Shown one piece after another: positions 33,072 to 41,944 of a DNA stretch of 54,010 nucleotides (positions are counted from its first letter, which is position 1; every line of letters starts with the position of its first letter). The notes beneath the pieces are model-generated. The model was not told the origin of the DNA and did no database searches. It saw only the letters and a program-made list of their open reading frames with translations. The position numbers were made by a program, and so were the translations under genes. Origin of the DNA: an uncultured Collinsella sp. (lineage in GTDB: Bacteria; Actinomycetota; Coriobacteriia; Coriobacteriales; Coriobacteriaceae); contig USAX01000003.1 of the NCBI GenBank assembly GCA_900552705.1, forward strand, positions 1 through 54,010, given 5' to 3'.

Positions 33072-35318
33072 ATGACACTCGTATCCAAGACCTTTGAGCT
33101 GTACGGCAAGACCTACACCTTTGAGTCCGGCGAGCTTGCCAAGCAGGCCACCGGCGCCTGCCTGGTCAAGCAGGGCGACACCACGATGCTCGACACCGTG
33201 GTTGTCTCCAAGGAGCGCAAGAACTACGACTTCTTCCCGCTGACCGTCGACTTCAACGAGAAGATGTACGCAGCCGGCCGCATCCCGGGTGGTTACCTCA
33301 AGCGTGAGGGCCGTCCCAGCGAGAAGGCCACGCTCACCGCGCGCATGATTGACCGTCCGATTCGCCCGAGCTTCCCGGACGGCTTCCGCAACGAGGTGCA
33401 CATTGTCGCCACCTCGCTCGTCGCCGACCAGGTCAACCCCTTCGACGTCATCAACGTCATGGGTGCCTCCCTGGCCATGACGCTCGGCGGCGTGCCCTTC
33501 GAGGGCCCGCTTGCCTGCGTGCGCATCGGCCGCAACGTGGAGACCGGCGAGTTTATCGTCAACCCCACCTATGAGGAGCGCGAGAACTCCGATCTGGACC
33601 TGGAGCTGGGTGGCTCCGCCGACTTCATCTCGATGGTCGAGGCCGGCGCCGAGGAGATCTCCGAGGACGACATGCTCGCCGCCATGAAGTTTGGCCAGGA
33701 GGCCCTTGCTGCCTTCTGCCAGGCTCAGGACGAGTTTGTCGCCGAGTGGGAGCAGGTCAACGGCGCCATCGTCAAGAAGGAGTACCCGCTCGACCAGCCC
33801 GTCGAGGAGGTCCAGGAGCGCATCTTCGCCCACTACGACGAGATGGCAGCCGCCCTTCGCGACGCCGACAAGCTCTCCCGTATCGGTAAGGTCGAGGCTC
33901 TGAAGGAGTCCATCCGTGCCGAGTTCACCGAGGAGGAGCAGTCCGCTTGGGAGCGCGAGATTCCCGTGGCGCTCAAGAAGCTCGAGAAGAAGGCTATGCG
34001 TACCATGGTCGTCGAGACCGGCGAGCGCGTCGACGGCCGTGCCGCCGATGAGATTCGCCCCATCATGGTGAAGGATAACTACCTGCCGCTCGTTCACGGC
34101 TCCGGTCTGTTCCAGCGTGGCCAGACCCAGGTGCTTTCCGTCCTGTCGCTCGGTATGCTCAACGAGGGCCAGCGTCTGGATACCATCGAGCCCACCGAGG
34201 GCAAGCGCTACATGCACCACTACAACTTCCCGCCGTTCTGCACCGGCGAGACCGGCCGCATGGGCAGCCCCAAGCGCCGCGAGATCGGCCACGGCAACCT
34301 GGCTGAGCGCGCTTTGCTTCCGGTGCTCCCCGACGAGAACGAGTTCCCCTACGCCATCCGCGTCGTCTCCGAGGTCATGGAGTCCAACGGCTCCTCTTCG
34401 ATGGCTTCGACCTGCGGCTCCACGCTCGCCCTTATGGACGGCGGCGTGCCCATTAAGCGCCCGGTCTCCGGTATCGCCATGGGCCTGATCCAGGAGGAGG
34501 GCAAGACCGTGGTCCTGTCCGACATCCAGGGTCTCGAGGACTTCCTTGGCGACATGGACTTTAAGGTCACCGGCACCACCGAGGGCATTACCGCTCTGCA
34601 GATGGACAACAAGGCCACTGGTCTTACCTTTGACATCTTGGCCCGCGCCCTGCAGCAGGCCAAGGAGGGTCGCGCCTTCATCCTGCAGAAGATGCTCGAT
34701 GTGATCCCCGAGCCGCGCCACACCACGCGCAGCACCGCTCCGCGTATCGTCTCCATCCAGGTTCCGACTGACAAGATTCGCGACGTCATCGGTTCCGGCG
34801 GTAAGGTCATCCGTGGCATCCAGGACGAGACCGGCGCTTCGGTCGACATCCAGGAGGACGGCACCGTCTTTGTCGGCGGCACCGGCGAGTCCGTCGATCA
34901 GGCTGTCGAGCGTATCAAGCTCATCATCAAGGTTCCCGAGCCGGGCGAGGAGTACACCGGTCGTGTGGTCTCCATCCAGCCCTTCGGCGCCTTCGTCAAC
35001 CTGCTGCCCGGCAAGGACGGCCTGCTGCACATCTCCCGCGTCGCCAAGGGCCGCGTGGAGAAGGTCGAGGATGTCCTTAACGTGGGCGACGAGGTCAAGG
35101 TCGTCGTCATTGAGGTCGACGATCGCGGCAAGATCTCGCTCGATCGTCTTGACAAGCCCGAGGCTCCGGCTCGCGCCGAGGGTACCTCCGAGGGCGACGG
35201 CGAGCACTTCCAGCGTCGTGAGCGTCCGCGTCGCGAGCGCTCCGAGCGCAGCGACCGTCCGCGCCGTCCCGGCGACAACGGAGGCCGCAAGCCCCGCCGT
35301 CACCACGACGCCGAGTAA
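33072..35318 (+). CDS. pnp: Polyribonucleotide nucleotidyltransferase (PNPase)
   Basis: PNPase degrades RNA 3' to 5' by phosphorolysis and can add tails. The 748-residue protein has two RNase PH cores (the first with RMIDRPIRPSFP, the second with GLFQRGQTQVLSV and the SDIQGLEDFLGDMDFKVTGT motif). A helical linker, a KH domain (DVIGSGGKVIRGIQ) and an S1 domain (YTGRVVSIQPFGAFVNLLPG) follow. The tail after about residue 690 is rich in Arg/Glu (RERSERSDRPRRPG), an actinobacterial-style extension that may bind RNA or partners. The ATG at 33072 has AAAGGAGAAC upstream. Confidence 0.96.
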   Translation: MTLVSKTFELYGKTYTFESGELAKQATGACLVKQGDTTMLDTVVVSKERKNYDFFPLTVDFNEKMYAAGRIPGGYLKREGRPSEKATLTARMIDRPIRPSFPDGFRNEVHIVATSLVADQVNPFDVINVMGASLAMTLGGVPFEGPLACVRIGRNVETGEFIVNPTYEERENSDLDLELGGSADFISMVEAGAEEISEDDMLAAMKFGQEALAAFCQAQDEFVAEWEQVNGAIVKKEYPLDQPVEEVQERIFAHYDEMAAALRDADKLSRIGKVEALKESIRAEFTEEEQSAWEREIPVALKKLEKKAMRTMVVETGERVDGRAADEIRPIMVKDNYLPLVHGSGLFQRGQTQVLSVLSLGMLNEGQRLDTIEPTEGKRYMHHYNFPPFCTGETGRMGSPKRREIGHGNLAERALLPVLPDENEFPYAIRVVSEVMESNGSSSMASTCGSTLALMDGGVPIKRPVSGIAMGLIQEEGKTVVLSDIQGLEDFLGDMDFKVTGTTEGITALQMDNKATGLTFDILARALQQAKEGRAFILQKMLDVIPEPRHTTRSTAPRIVSIQVPTDKIRDVIGSGGKVIRGIQDETGASVDIQEDGTVFVGGTGESVDQAVERIKLIIKVPEPGEEYTGRVVSIQPFGAFVNLLPGKDGLLHISRVAKGRVEKVEDVLNVGDEVKVVVIEVDDRGKISLDRLDKPEAPARAEGTSEGDGEHFQRRERPRRERSERSDRPRRPGDNGGRKPRRHHDAE

Positions 35319-35341
35319 CAGCCGTACATAAGCAGCACCGC

Positions 35342-35373
35342 AAGGGCGACTCCGGACAGGGGTCGCCCTTTTG
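35342..35373 (+). terminator. Terminator after pnp
   Basis: AAGGGCGAC-T-CC (35342-35353) pairs with GG-G-GTCGCCCTT (35359-35370), then TTTTGC. Its T-run overlaps the first bases of the palindromic element at 35369. Confidence 0.85.
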
Positions 35374-35508
35374 CTTGCGCCCGGGAGGGCCGCATATGAA
35401 ATTTCCTGCTCTACAGTCCTGCGCAAGACGGAAAGCACATTAAGTGCTTTCCTTTGCGTGCGGAACTCGCGATAAACTTCATATGCGCCCTCCCGGGCGC
35501 AAGCAAAA
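35369..35508 (+). repeat. 140-bp palindromic element, copy A
   Basis: Outer arms 35369-35400 and 35478-35508 are inverted repeats that pair over 31 bp with one bulged C. The core 35396-35482 is 87 nt and holds a central perfect 9-bp hairpin, GGAAAGCAC and GTGCTTTCC (35430-35438 and 35444-35452), around ATTAA. The core is 76/87 identical to the reverse complement of 35660-35746. It overlaps the end of the pnp terminator. No open reading frame of interest lies in it. The stretch 35509-35633 between the two copies is AT-richer and shows nothing else recognisable. Confidence 0.85.
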
Positions 35509-35633
35509 GGACTGGTTAGTGCCGCTCGCAATTTAGTTAGACAGTCTATTCAGTAGTCAGATTTCGGATTTGTAGATAGACGCTGCAGCATTTCCCCAGA
35601 TAAAATCGACCAAAATAAACCTGTCCCTTATTG

Positions 35634-35772
35634 GCCGGTTTCCCGTGGGGCGGGCACTGATGAAGTTTATCGCGAGTTCCGCACGAACAGGAGGCCACTT
35701 AATGTGGCCTCCGTCGTGAGCAGGACTGTAGAGCAGGAAACTTCATCAGTGCCCGCCCCACGGGAAACCGGC
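35634..35772 (-). repeat. 139-bp palindromic element, copy B (inverted)
   Basis: Outer arms 35634-35668 and 35738-35772 are a perfect 35-bp inverted repeat. On the minus strand the 87-nt core has the same order as copy A. Its central hairpin is GGAGGCCAC and GTGGCCTCC around ATTAA, so three base pairs changed on both sides relative to copy A. The conserved core ends are ATGAA-n-TTTCCTGCTC and CGCGATAAACTTCAT. Confidence 0.85.
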
Positions 35773-35835
35773 GGGATAGACCAGTTCAGATGGGGCTTTG
35801 ATGCATGGGTGGTCTGTTGTTGTGCAAATGGGTAT

Positions 35836-35957
35836 CATACTGTAGTTATTGCATCGACTCTGCGATGCATGTTTGTACGTTCCCGACGGTCGGTTTGCCA
35901 GAAGCGCCCCGTCGGTTGTTCCAGACCCGTTTCGAAGAAAGGAAACCACACTAACCT
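35836..35957 (+). promoter_or_regulatory. rnj promoter region and leader hairpins
   Basis: A weak -10 candidate CATACT lies at 35836-35841. Downstream, TGCATCG (35850-35856) pairs with CGATGCA (35863-35869), and CCGACGG (35883-35889) pairs with CCGTCGG (35909-35915). Both hairpins lie in the presumed RNase J 5' UTR. GAAAGGA precedes the ATG. Confidence 0.45.
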
Positions 35958-37628
35958 ATGGCAGCTAAAAAATCATCTCCCTTGAAGATCATCCCGCTCG
36001 GCGGCCTTGATGGCATCGGCAAGAACATGACGGTCTTCGAGTGCGGCGACGACATGGTGCTCGTCGACGCCGGTCTTATGTTCCCGGATGACTCCCAGCC
36101 CGGTATCGACCTGGTGCTTCCCGACTACACCTATGTTCTGGAGAACGAGGAGAAGCTCCGCGGTATCATCGTTACTCACGGCCACGAGGACCACACCGGT
36201 TCGCTTCCGTACCTGCTGCAGGACCTCAACAACAAGGTGCCCATCTTCTCGAGCAAGCTGACGCTCGGTTTTATCGAGGGCAAGCTTTCTGAGTTCCGCA
36301 TCCGCGCACCCAAGTTCCGCGAGGTCAAGGGCGGCAGCCATGTCAACCTCGGCGGCATCTCGCTCGACTTCTTCTCGATGACGCACTCCATCCCCGGCGC
36401 TCTGGGCGTGTTCATCCGCACCAATCAGGGCACCGTTATGCACACCGGCGACTTTAAGCTCGACCAGACGCCCATCGATGGCGTCACGCCCGACTATGCC
36501 GCTATCAGCCGCTTTGCCAAGCAGGGCATCGACCTGCTGCTTTCCGACTCCACTAATGCCACGGTTCCCGGCTTTACCAAGTCCGAGGCCGAGGTTGGTC
36601 CCAACCTGCTGCACGCCATCAAGAACGCCCCGGGTCGCGTGTTCGTCGCATCGTTCTCGAGCCACATCCATCGTTTGCAGCAGATCTGCGATGCCGCCCG
36701 CAAGTGCGGCCGTAAGGTCGTTGTGACCGGTCGCTCCATGCTCACGAACACCCGCGTGGCGCGCGAGCTCGGTTATCTCAACATCGATGATGCCGATATC
36801 ATCGATGCCTTCGATATTGATAACCTGCCTGACGACAAGATCGTCGTCATGTGCACTGGTTCGCAGGGCGAGCCGCTGTCGGCCCTGTCCCGCATGGCCA
36901 ATGGCGAGCACAAGACGCTCTCCATCCACGAGGGCGATACCGTTATCCTTTCGGCAACTCCCGTTCCTGGCAACGAGAAGGCCGTCCAGCAGGTCGTCAA
37001 CAGCCTGGCCAAGCTCGGCTGCGACGTGTGGGATAAGAACCGCGCTCTCGTCCACGTCTCGGGTCACGGTAGCCAGGAGGAGCTCAAGCTCCTGATGGCC
37101 ATGGCCAAGCCCACGTACTTTATGCCGGTTCACGGTGAGGCCGTGCATCTGCGCGCCCATGCCCAGCTGGCCCGCAAGATGGGCATCAAGGACGATCATA
37201 TCTTTATCCTCGATAACGGCGACACGCTCGAGATGCGCGGTGGTATCGTCAAGCGCGGTACGCCCGTCGAGTCCGGTGTCGTTTACGTCGACGGCCTGCG
37301 TATCGGCGATACCGACCCCATCGTCCTGCGCGATCGCCAGAAGCTCGCCAACGACGGTATGGTCACGGCCGTTGCCATCGTCTCCCTCAAACACAAGAAG
37401 ATCGAGGCCATCGAGTTCTCGGGCCGCGGCGTCTCGTTTGCCATCGACGACCAGTTCTCCGAGGATGCCTCCGCGTCCATTATGAAGACGATCGAGAAGG
37501 GTAAGTTTAGCTTTACCAGCAGCGGTTCCGATGCCATTCGCAAGGCCGTGCGCGATTCGCTCTCTAACTTTATCTGGAGCCGTACGCGCACCCGTCCGAT
37601 GATCATCCCGGTCGTCATGGAGGTTTAG
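35958..37628 (+). CDS. rnj: Ribonuclease J
   Basis: RNase J is a zinc-dependent endo- and 5'-exoribonuclease of mRNA decay and rRNA maturation. The 556-residue protein has an N-terminal beta-lactamase domain with the metal motif THGHEDHTGSLP (about residues 73-84), HTGDFKLD, a beta-CASP insert (FVASFSSHIHRLQQ, VVVTGRSM), the SGHGSQEE motif and a C-terminal domain. The ATG at 35958 starts AAKKSSPLKIIPLGGLDGIGKN. It is followed by ftsK after one base, a common actinobacterial pairing. Confidence 0.95.
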   Translation: MAAKKSSPLKIIPLGGLDGIGKNMTVFECGDDMVLVDAGLMFPDDSQPGIDLVLPDYTYVLENEEKLRGIIVTHGHEDHTGSLPYLLQDLNNKVPIFSSKLTLGFIEGKLSEFRIRAPKFREVKGGSHVNLGGISLDFFSMTHSIPGALGVFIRTNQGTVMHTGDFKLDQTPIDGVTPDYAAISRFAKQGIDLLLSDSTNATVPGFTKSEAEVGPNLLHAIKNAPGRVFVASFSSHIHRLQQICDAARKCGRKVVVTGRSMLTNTRVARELGYLNIDDADIIDAFDIDNLPDDKIVVMCTGSQGEPLSALSRMANGEHKTLSIHEGDTVILSATPVPGNEKAVQQVVNSLAKLGCDVWDKNRALVHVSGHGSQEELKLLMAMAKPTYFMPVHGEAVHLRAHAQLARKMGIKDDHIFILDNGDTLEMRGGIVKRGTPVESGVVYVDGLRIGDTDPIVLRDRQKLANDGMVTAVAIVSLKHKKIEAIEFSGRGVSFAIDDQFSEDASASIMKTIEKGKFSFTSSGSDAIRKAVRDSLSNFIWSRTRTRPMIIPVVMEV

Positions 37629-37629
37629 T

Positions 37630-40407
37630 TTGGCGCGCGGATCTGCACAAAACGCCAAAGGCAATAAGGCCAATAACCAACCGGCATCTGCTAAGGGTGC
37701 CGGTTCCCATCTGCGTGCCAATAAGGGCCATGAGGCAGACTTCGACGATTTTGAGCCCTTGGTCGAGCCTTCGGCCAATCGCGATATCGCCGGCGTGGTC
37801 ATTGCCGTTTTGGCGATCGCTTCCTTCATTGCCGTGATCTCACCGGCAACAGCGCCCGTGACGGCTGCTGTTGCCGGGTTCTATCACCTGGGCTTTGGCC
37901 TGGGCGCCTACGTGCTGCCGATCGTCATCTTGCTGTTTGCCGCCACGCTCTTTTTGGGTGAGGACTCGCCGCTCAACGTGCGCTCTGTTGCGGGCGGTGC
38001 CGTGGTCTTTATCGCCGTCGTCTCCATTCTTTCGCTGATGGTGCCGGGCACGAGCGATTCGTGCGACCTTATGTTTACGCCGCAGAACCTTTCCGTGTCG
38101 GGTGGCTACATTGGTGCGTTTATTGCGAGTGCGCTGCAGAATGCCCTGGGTAAGCCTGTCGCGATGGTGGTCCTGTTGGGTCTGGCCGTCGTTGGTTTTG
38201 TCATCATTGGCTTTTCGGTGGGCGGTGTGCTGCGCTCTGCCCGCGATCGTGCGGCAGATTTTGCCGAACGCCGTCGTGCCGATGTCAACGCCAGCCCGTG
38301 GGGTGACGACGAAGCCCTGTCGGTGCCCGGCGTTGCCCGTCCGCACCTGAGCATTCTTCGTCAAAAGGGCTCCGATGCTGCCGTGACCACGGTCATGGGC
38401 AACGATGTGGACCCGGTTTTGGACGATGACGACGAGGACGATGACCCATTTGTCGACGTATCCGAGTCGGTTGAAGCCGAGCGCGCCAAGACCACGCTGC
38501 TGCCGCGCCGCCATGCCAAGAAGGGCAAGGCTGCGCCCAAGCTCAACACAAGCGAGCCCGACCCTTCTTGGTCCGATAGCGAGATTGAGCTCACCGAGGG
38601 TGACGACGAGGACGACGAGGCTCCGCTCGAGACCGCCAAGACAACCTTGCTGCCGCGTCGCCACGCCAAGCGCGGGCAGGTCACTGGACAGCTTTCGATG
38701 GAGGACGATCCGGACAAGATCGACGAGTCCGAGCCGCCGTTTGCCGTGAATCCCGTCTCGGCCGCACCTCAGATTCCCGACTTCCTGAAGCATCCCAAGG
38801 TTGCCGATGCGCCTGCCACGAGTGCTGTCGAATCGGCTGCGGCTCGTGATGGGGGAGTGGACGACGGCGCCGCAGATAACGAGGGCGAAGAAGAGGACGG
38901 CCTCAAGCTTCCGCCGCTCGAAATCCTACATGCCAACCCGCAGTCGGCTTCTGCCGCGTCTTCGGATAAGGAGCTGGAGCAGACCGCTGAGTCACTGCAA
39001 TCCACCTTGCTTGAGTTTGGCCGCAGTGCCCGCGTGGTCGGCTGGATCGCCGGCCCCACGGTGACGACCTTTAAGCTGCAACCTGGCGAGGGCGAGCGCG
39101 TGAGCAAGATTTCGAGCCTCGAGGACGATATTGCGCTTTCGCTCGCCGCCCAGTCGGTTCGTATCTTTGCCCCGATCCCCGGCACCTCGCTCGTGGGCAT
39201 CGAGATTCCCAACCGCAAGCGCCAGAACGTCAATCTGGGCGACGTACTGCCCTATGTGAAGGGCGGTCCGCTCGAGCTTGCCATCGGCCGCGACGCCGAG
39301 GGCACGCCGGTCGTCGCCGACCTCGCCAAGATGCCTCACCTGTTGATCGCCGGTACGACCGGTTCTGGTAAGTCGGTGATGATCAATTCCATCATCACGA
39401 CCTTGCTCATGCGCGCCCTTCCCGAGGACGTTCGCCTGATCATGGTCGACCCCAAGCGCGTCGAGCTTGCGGGCTATAACGGTCTGCCGCATCTCTATGT
39501 GCCCGTGGTGACCGAGCCCAAGCAGGCCGCGAGCGCCCTGCAGTGGGCCGTGTCCGAAATGGAGCGCCGCCTGAAGGTATTCGAACGCCTCAACGTCCGT
39601 AAGATTTCGACCTATAACGAAAAGCAGGCCGCCGGCGAGTTTGAGCATTACGACAACCCGCCGCAAAAGATGCCCTACCTGGTCATTATCATTGACGAGC
39701 TCTCTGACCTGATGATGGTTGCCGGTAAGGATGTCGAGGCCTCGATCGTGCGTATTGCACAGCTGGGCCGCGCCGCCGGTATTCACCTGATCGTTGCCAC
39801 GCAGCGCCCCAGCTCCAACGTGGTGACGGGCCTTATCAAGGCCAACATCACCAACCGCATCGCCTTTAACGTCGCCACGGGCATCGACTCGCGCGTCATC
39901 ATCGACCAGATGGGTGCCGAGAAGCTCACCGGTTTGGGCGACATGCTGTTCTCCAAGGTCGACTGGGGCAAGCCCCGCCGTATCCAGGGCTGCTTTGTCT
40001 CGGACGACGAAATCAACGATATTGTCGAGTTCGTTAAGTCGCAGAGCGAGCCCGACTACCACGAGGAGATTCTGTCCGCCGTGGCGCCCGCTTCCATGTC
40101 CATGGCTGGTGGCGGCATTGTCCGCACCGGAGTCGCCGAGCCGCAAGACGATGATCCGCTCATTTGGGAAGCCGCCCATATTGTGGTGGAATCGCAGCTG
40201 GGCTCCACATCTGGCCTGCAACGCCGCCTGAAGGTTGGCTATGCGCGTGCCGGGCGTATTATGGACATGCTGGAAGAAAAGGGTGTCGTCGGCCCGCCCG
40301 ACGGTTCCAAGCCGCGCGAGGTCCTGTTGGACGAGGAGGGGCTTGCCGCGCTGGAATCTGTCGACGCCGAGATGGCACGTGAAGATCGTGAGTTTGGAGG
40401 ATTCTGA
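37630..40407 (+). CDS. ftsK: DNA translocase FtsK
   Basis: FtsK pumps DNA at the septum to resolve chromosome dimers. The 925-residue product starts at a TTG (37630) with GGAGG upstream. It has four N-terminal membrane helices (about 55-205), a long acidic linker (about 225-450), then the motor with Walker A GTTGSGKS at residues 575-582, MVDPKRVEL, IIDELSDLM and ATQRPSSNVVTG. A C-terminal winged-helix gamma domain recognises polar DNA sites (VVESQLGSTSGLQRRLKVGYARAGRIMDMLE, here split in two elements). The linker carries KTTLLPRRHAK twice, at residues 287 and 337. Confidence 0.95.
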   Translation: MARGSAQNAKGNKANNQPASAKGAGSHLRANKGHEADFDDFEPLVEPSANRDIAGVVIAVLAIASFIAVISPATAPVTAAVAGFYHLGFGLGAYVLPIVILLFAATLFLGEDSPLNVRSVAGGAVVFIAVVSILSLMVPGTSDSCDLMFTPQNLSVSGGYIGAFIASALQNALGKPVAMVVLLGLAVVGFVIIGFSVGGVLRSARDRAADFAERRRADVNASPWGDDEALSVPGVARPHLSILRQKGSDAAVTTVMGNDVDPVLDDDDEDDDPFVDVSESVEAERAKTTLLPRRHAKKGKAAPKLNTSEPDPSWSDSEIELTEGDDEDDEAPLETAKTTLLPRRHAKRGQVTGQLSMEDDPDKIDESEPPFAVNPVSAAPQIPDFLKHPKVADAPATSAVESAAARDGGVDDGAADNEGEEEDGLKLPPLEILHANPQSASAASSDKELEQTAESLQSTLLEFGRSARVVGWIAGPTVTTFKLQPGEGERVSKISSLEDDIALSLAAQSVRIFAPIPGTSLVGIEIPNRKRQNVNLGDVLPYVKGGPLELAIGRDAEGTPVVADLAKMPHLLIAGTTGSGKSVMINSIITTLLMRALPEDVRLIMVDPKRVELAGYNGLPHLYVPVVTEPKQAASALQWAVSEMERRLKVFERLNVRKISTYNEKQAAGEFEHYDNPPQKMPYLVIIIDELSDLMMVAGKDVEASIVRIAQLGRAAGIHLIVATQRPSSNVVTGLIKANITNRIAFNVATGIDSRVIIDQMGAEKLTGLGDMLFSKVDWGKPRRIQGCFVSDDEINDIVEFVKSQSEPDYHEEILSAVAPASMSMAGGGIVRTGVAEPQDDDPLIWEAAHIVVESQLGSTSGLQRRLKVGYARAGRIMDMLEEKGVVGPPDGSKPREVLLDEEGLAALESVDAEMAREDREFGGF

Positions 40408-41918
40408 TGGCTGCACGCTTTGGTGACATGCTGCTCGAGCAGCGTCGCCGAATGGGCCTTTCCATTCAGCAGGTCGCCAACACCATCAAAATCAGGCCGC
40501 AGATCATCGAGTTTTTCGAGACCGGTAACTTTGCTTCGATGCCGCCGCGCGGCTATGCGCAGGGCATGATTTCGAGCTATGCTCGTTTTTTGGGCCTCAA
40601 TCCGCGCGAGGTCGTCAATGCCTACTTTGACGAACTGATGGCATACGAACGCGAGACGTCGCAGCAGGGCGGTCGTTTCCAGGACGCCGCCGGCTACGTC
40701 AATTCGCGTTCCTCGGTCGATAACGGGCGCTTCCTGATGGTTCAGGGCGGTCGTTCGACTCGCTATGGACAGCGTCCTCAGCAGGCCGGTTATATTACCG
40801 AGACGGGTTCGGGCGAGGAGATTCGCTCGCAGCGTGACCGGTTCCGCAGTACGCCGATGCCCGAGGACCGTGCACTTCCCGCTGCCCGCGGCGTGGCGCG
40901 TGACCCTCGTGCCGGCTACGGCGACGGCGGCTATTCCGATCGCGGTTACCGTTGTGCCTCTACGGGACGCTCTCGCGGTGGCTATGCGGATGCCGATACC
41001 ACGCAGGTGACGCCGCGTCTTCGCTCTCAATCTCAGCCGTGTGGCCAGCGCCCTTCGGCTCCGCGTTCGGGCCAGCGTGGCTATCAAGGCCGCGGTGAAC
41101 TTGCGCCCCGCTCGGGTCAGCGCGGCCTTCAGGGCCAGGGTGGCTATCGTGGCCGTTCCGATAGCAATCGTGGTCGTATGCCTCAGGGAGGTGGCCGCAG
41201 CAGTTCCAGTCGTGGACGCGGCGGATCTCGTACTCCTCAAAACAACGGGCTCGATCCGCGTATCGTCTACGCTGGCATCGGTGCCGTGGCGTTGCTGCTG
41301 ATCGTGCTCATCGTGGTACTTCTGCGCGGCTGCGCATCTTCGACGCCCGAAACCACGCCCGAGACGCCTGCTGCTACCAAGACGACGACCAAGAAGTCTT
41401 CTAAGAAGACCGAAACGGTCGACGAGGACGAAGACACCGATGAGGCGACGGATGAGTCGACCGGTTCGGACGCCACCAAGACGACGGCTAAAAAGGAAGA
41501 GAACGAGGCGACGAAGGTCAAGGTCTCCGTTGCCAAGGGAAAGACCGCGTGGATTGAGGTCAAGGTCGACGGAAAGTCGGTCTATGGCGCCCAGGCGACT
41601 GGCCCCTTTGAGCAGGAGTACACGCCCGAGTCCTCGATCGAGATCACCACGTCCAAGCCTTCCGATGTCACCGTTACCAAGAATGGCGAAAAGGTCCGTT
41701 ACGATACCAAGACTTCGGGCGTGGCGCGTGTGACGATCACCGTTCCCAAGAAGGAGACGACCGATTCCGAGAATGGTGAAAGTTCTGATGGTGCCGACAC
41801 CACCGACGGTACCGATACCACCGACGGCACCGATGCCCAGTCCACGGATGGCGCCGATGCCGCAACTGACGGTCAGACGCCCACCGATTCTACCGACTAT
41901 TCGTACGATAGCTATTAA
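40407..41918 (+). CDS. RodZ-like protein: HTH, Arg/Gly-rich linker, membrane helix, DUF4115-like domain
   Basis: The 503-residue protein has an N-terminal Cro/HTH_25 domain (FGDMLLEQRRRMGLSIQQVA, residues 5-90) like that of RodZ, which links MreB to the cell wall machinery. A long low-complexity linker rich in Arg, Gly, Gln and Ser follows (about 100-285). Next come one membrane helix (IVYAGIGAVALLLIVLIVVLL, shown here in full as a helix near 290-310), a Thr/Lys/Glu-rich stretch, and a beta-rich domain like DUF4115 (VSVAKGKTAWIEVKVDG). The tail is Asp/Thr repeats (DTTDGTD). It overlaps the ftsK stop (TGATG). No mreB is nearby. Confidence 0.8.
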   Translation: MAARFGDMLLEQRRRMGLSIQQVANTIKIRPQIIEFFETGNFASMPPRGYAQGMISSYARFLGLNPREVVNAYFDELMAYERETSQQGGRFQDAAGYVNSRSSVDNGRFLMVQGGRSTRYGQRPQQAGYITETGSGEEIRSQRDRFRSTPMPEDRALPAARGVARDPRAGYGDGGYSDRGYRCASTGRSRGGYADADTTQVTPRLRSQSQPCGQRPSAPRSGQRGYQGRGELAPRSGQRGLQGQGGYRGRSDSNRGRMPQGGGRSSSSRGRGGSRTPQNNGLDPRIVYAGIGAVALLLIVLIVVLLRGCASSTPETTPETPAATKTTTKKSSKKTETVDEDEDTDEATDESTGSDATKTTAKKEENEATKVKVSVAKGKTAWIEVKVDGKSVYGAQATGPFEQEYTPESSIEITTSKPSDVTVTKNGEKVRYDTKTSGVARVTITVPKKETTDSENGESSDGADTTDGTDTTDGTDAQSTDGADAATDGQTPTDSTDYSYDSY

Positions 41919-41944
41919 GCCGCTCGTACGCGAAAGGAAACATC

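Noticed and set aside
33024..35531. An 835-codon minus-strand frame opposite pnp
   Set aside because: Shadow of pnp with Leu/Val/Gly/Asp-rich composition; pnp on the plus strand has all catalytic and RNA-binding domains.
35369..35772. CRISPR or direct-repeat array between pnp and rnj
   Set aside because: There are only two inverted copies, with long self-complementary arms and no regular spacers; no cas genes are nearby.
6468..35772. The 140-bp elements being substrates of the RAYT at 6649
   Set aside because: They contain no GGGGACAGAC word and no CACTCAT hairpin, so no sequence link to the RAYT repeats could be shown.
35704..35985. A 93-codon plus-strand frame covering part of the palindromic copy B and the rnj leader
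   Set aside because: No ribosome site or homology, and it runs through the repeat and the rnj start; it is not treated as a gene.
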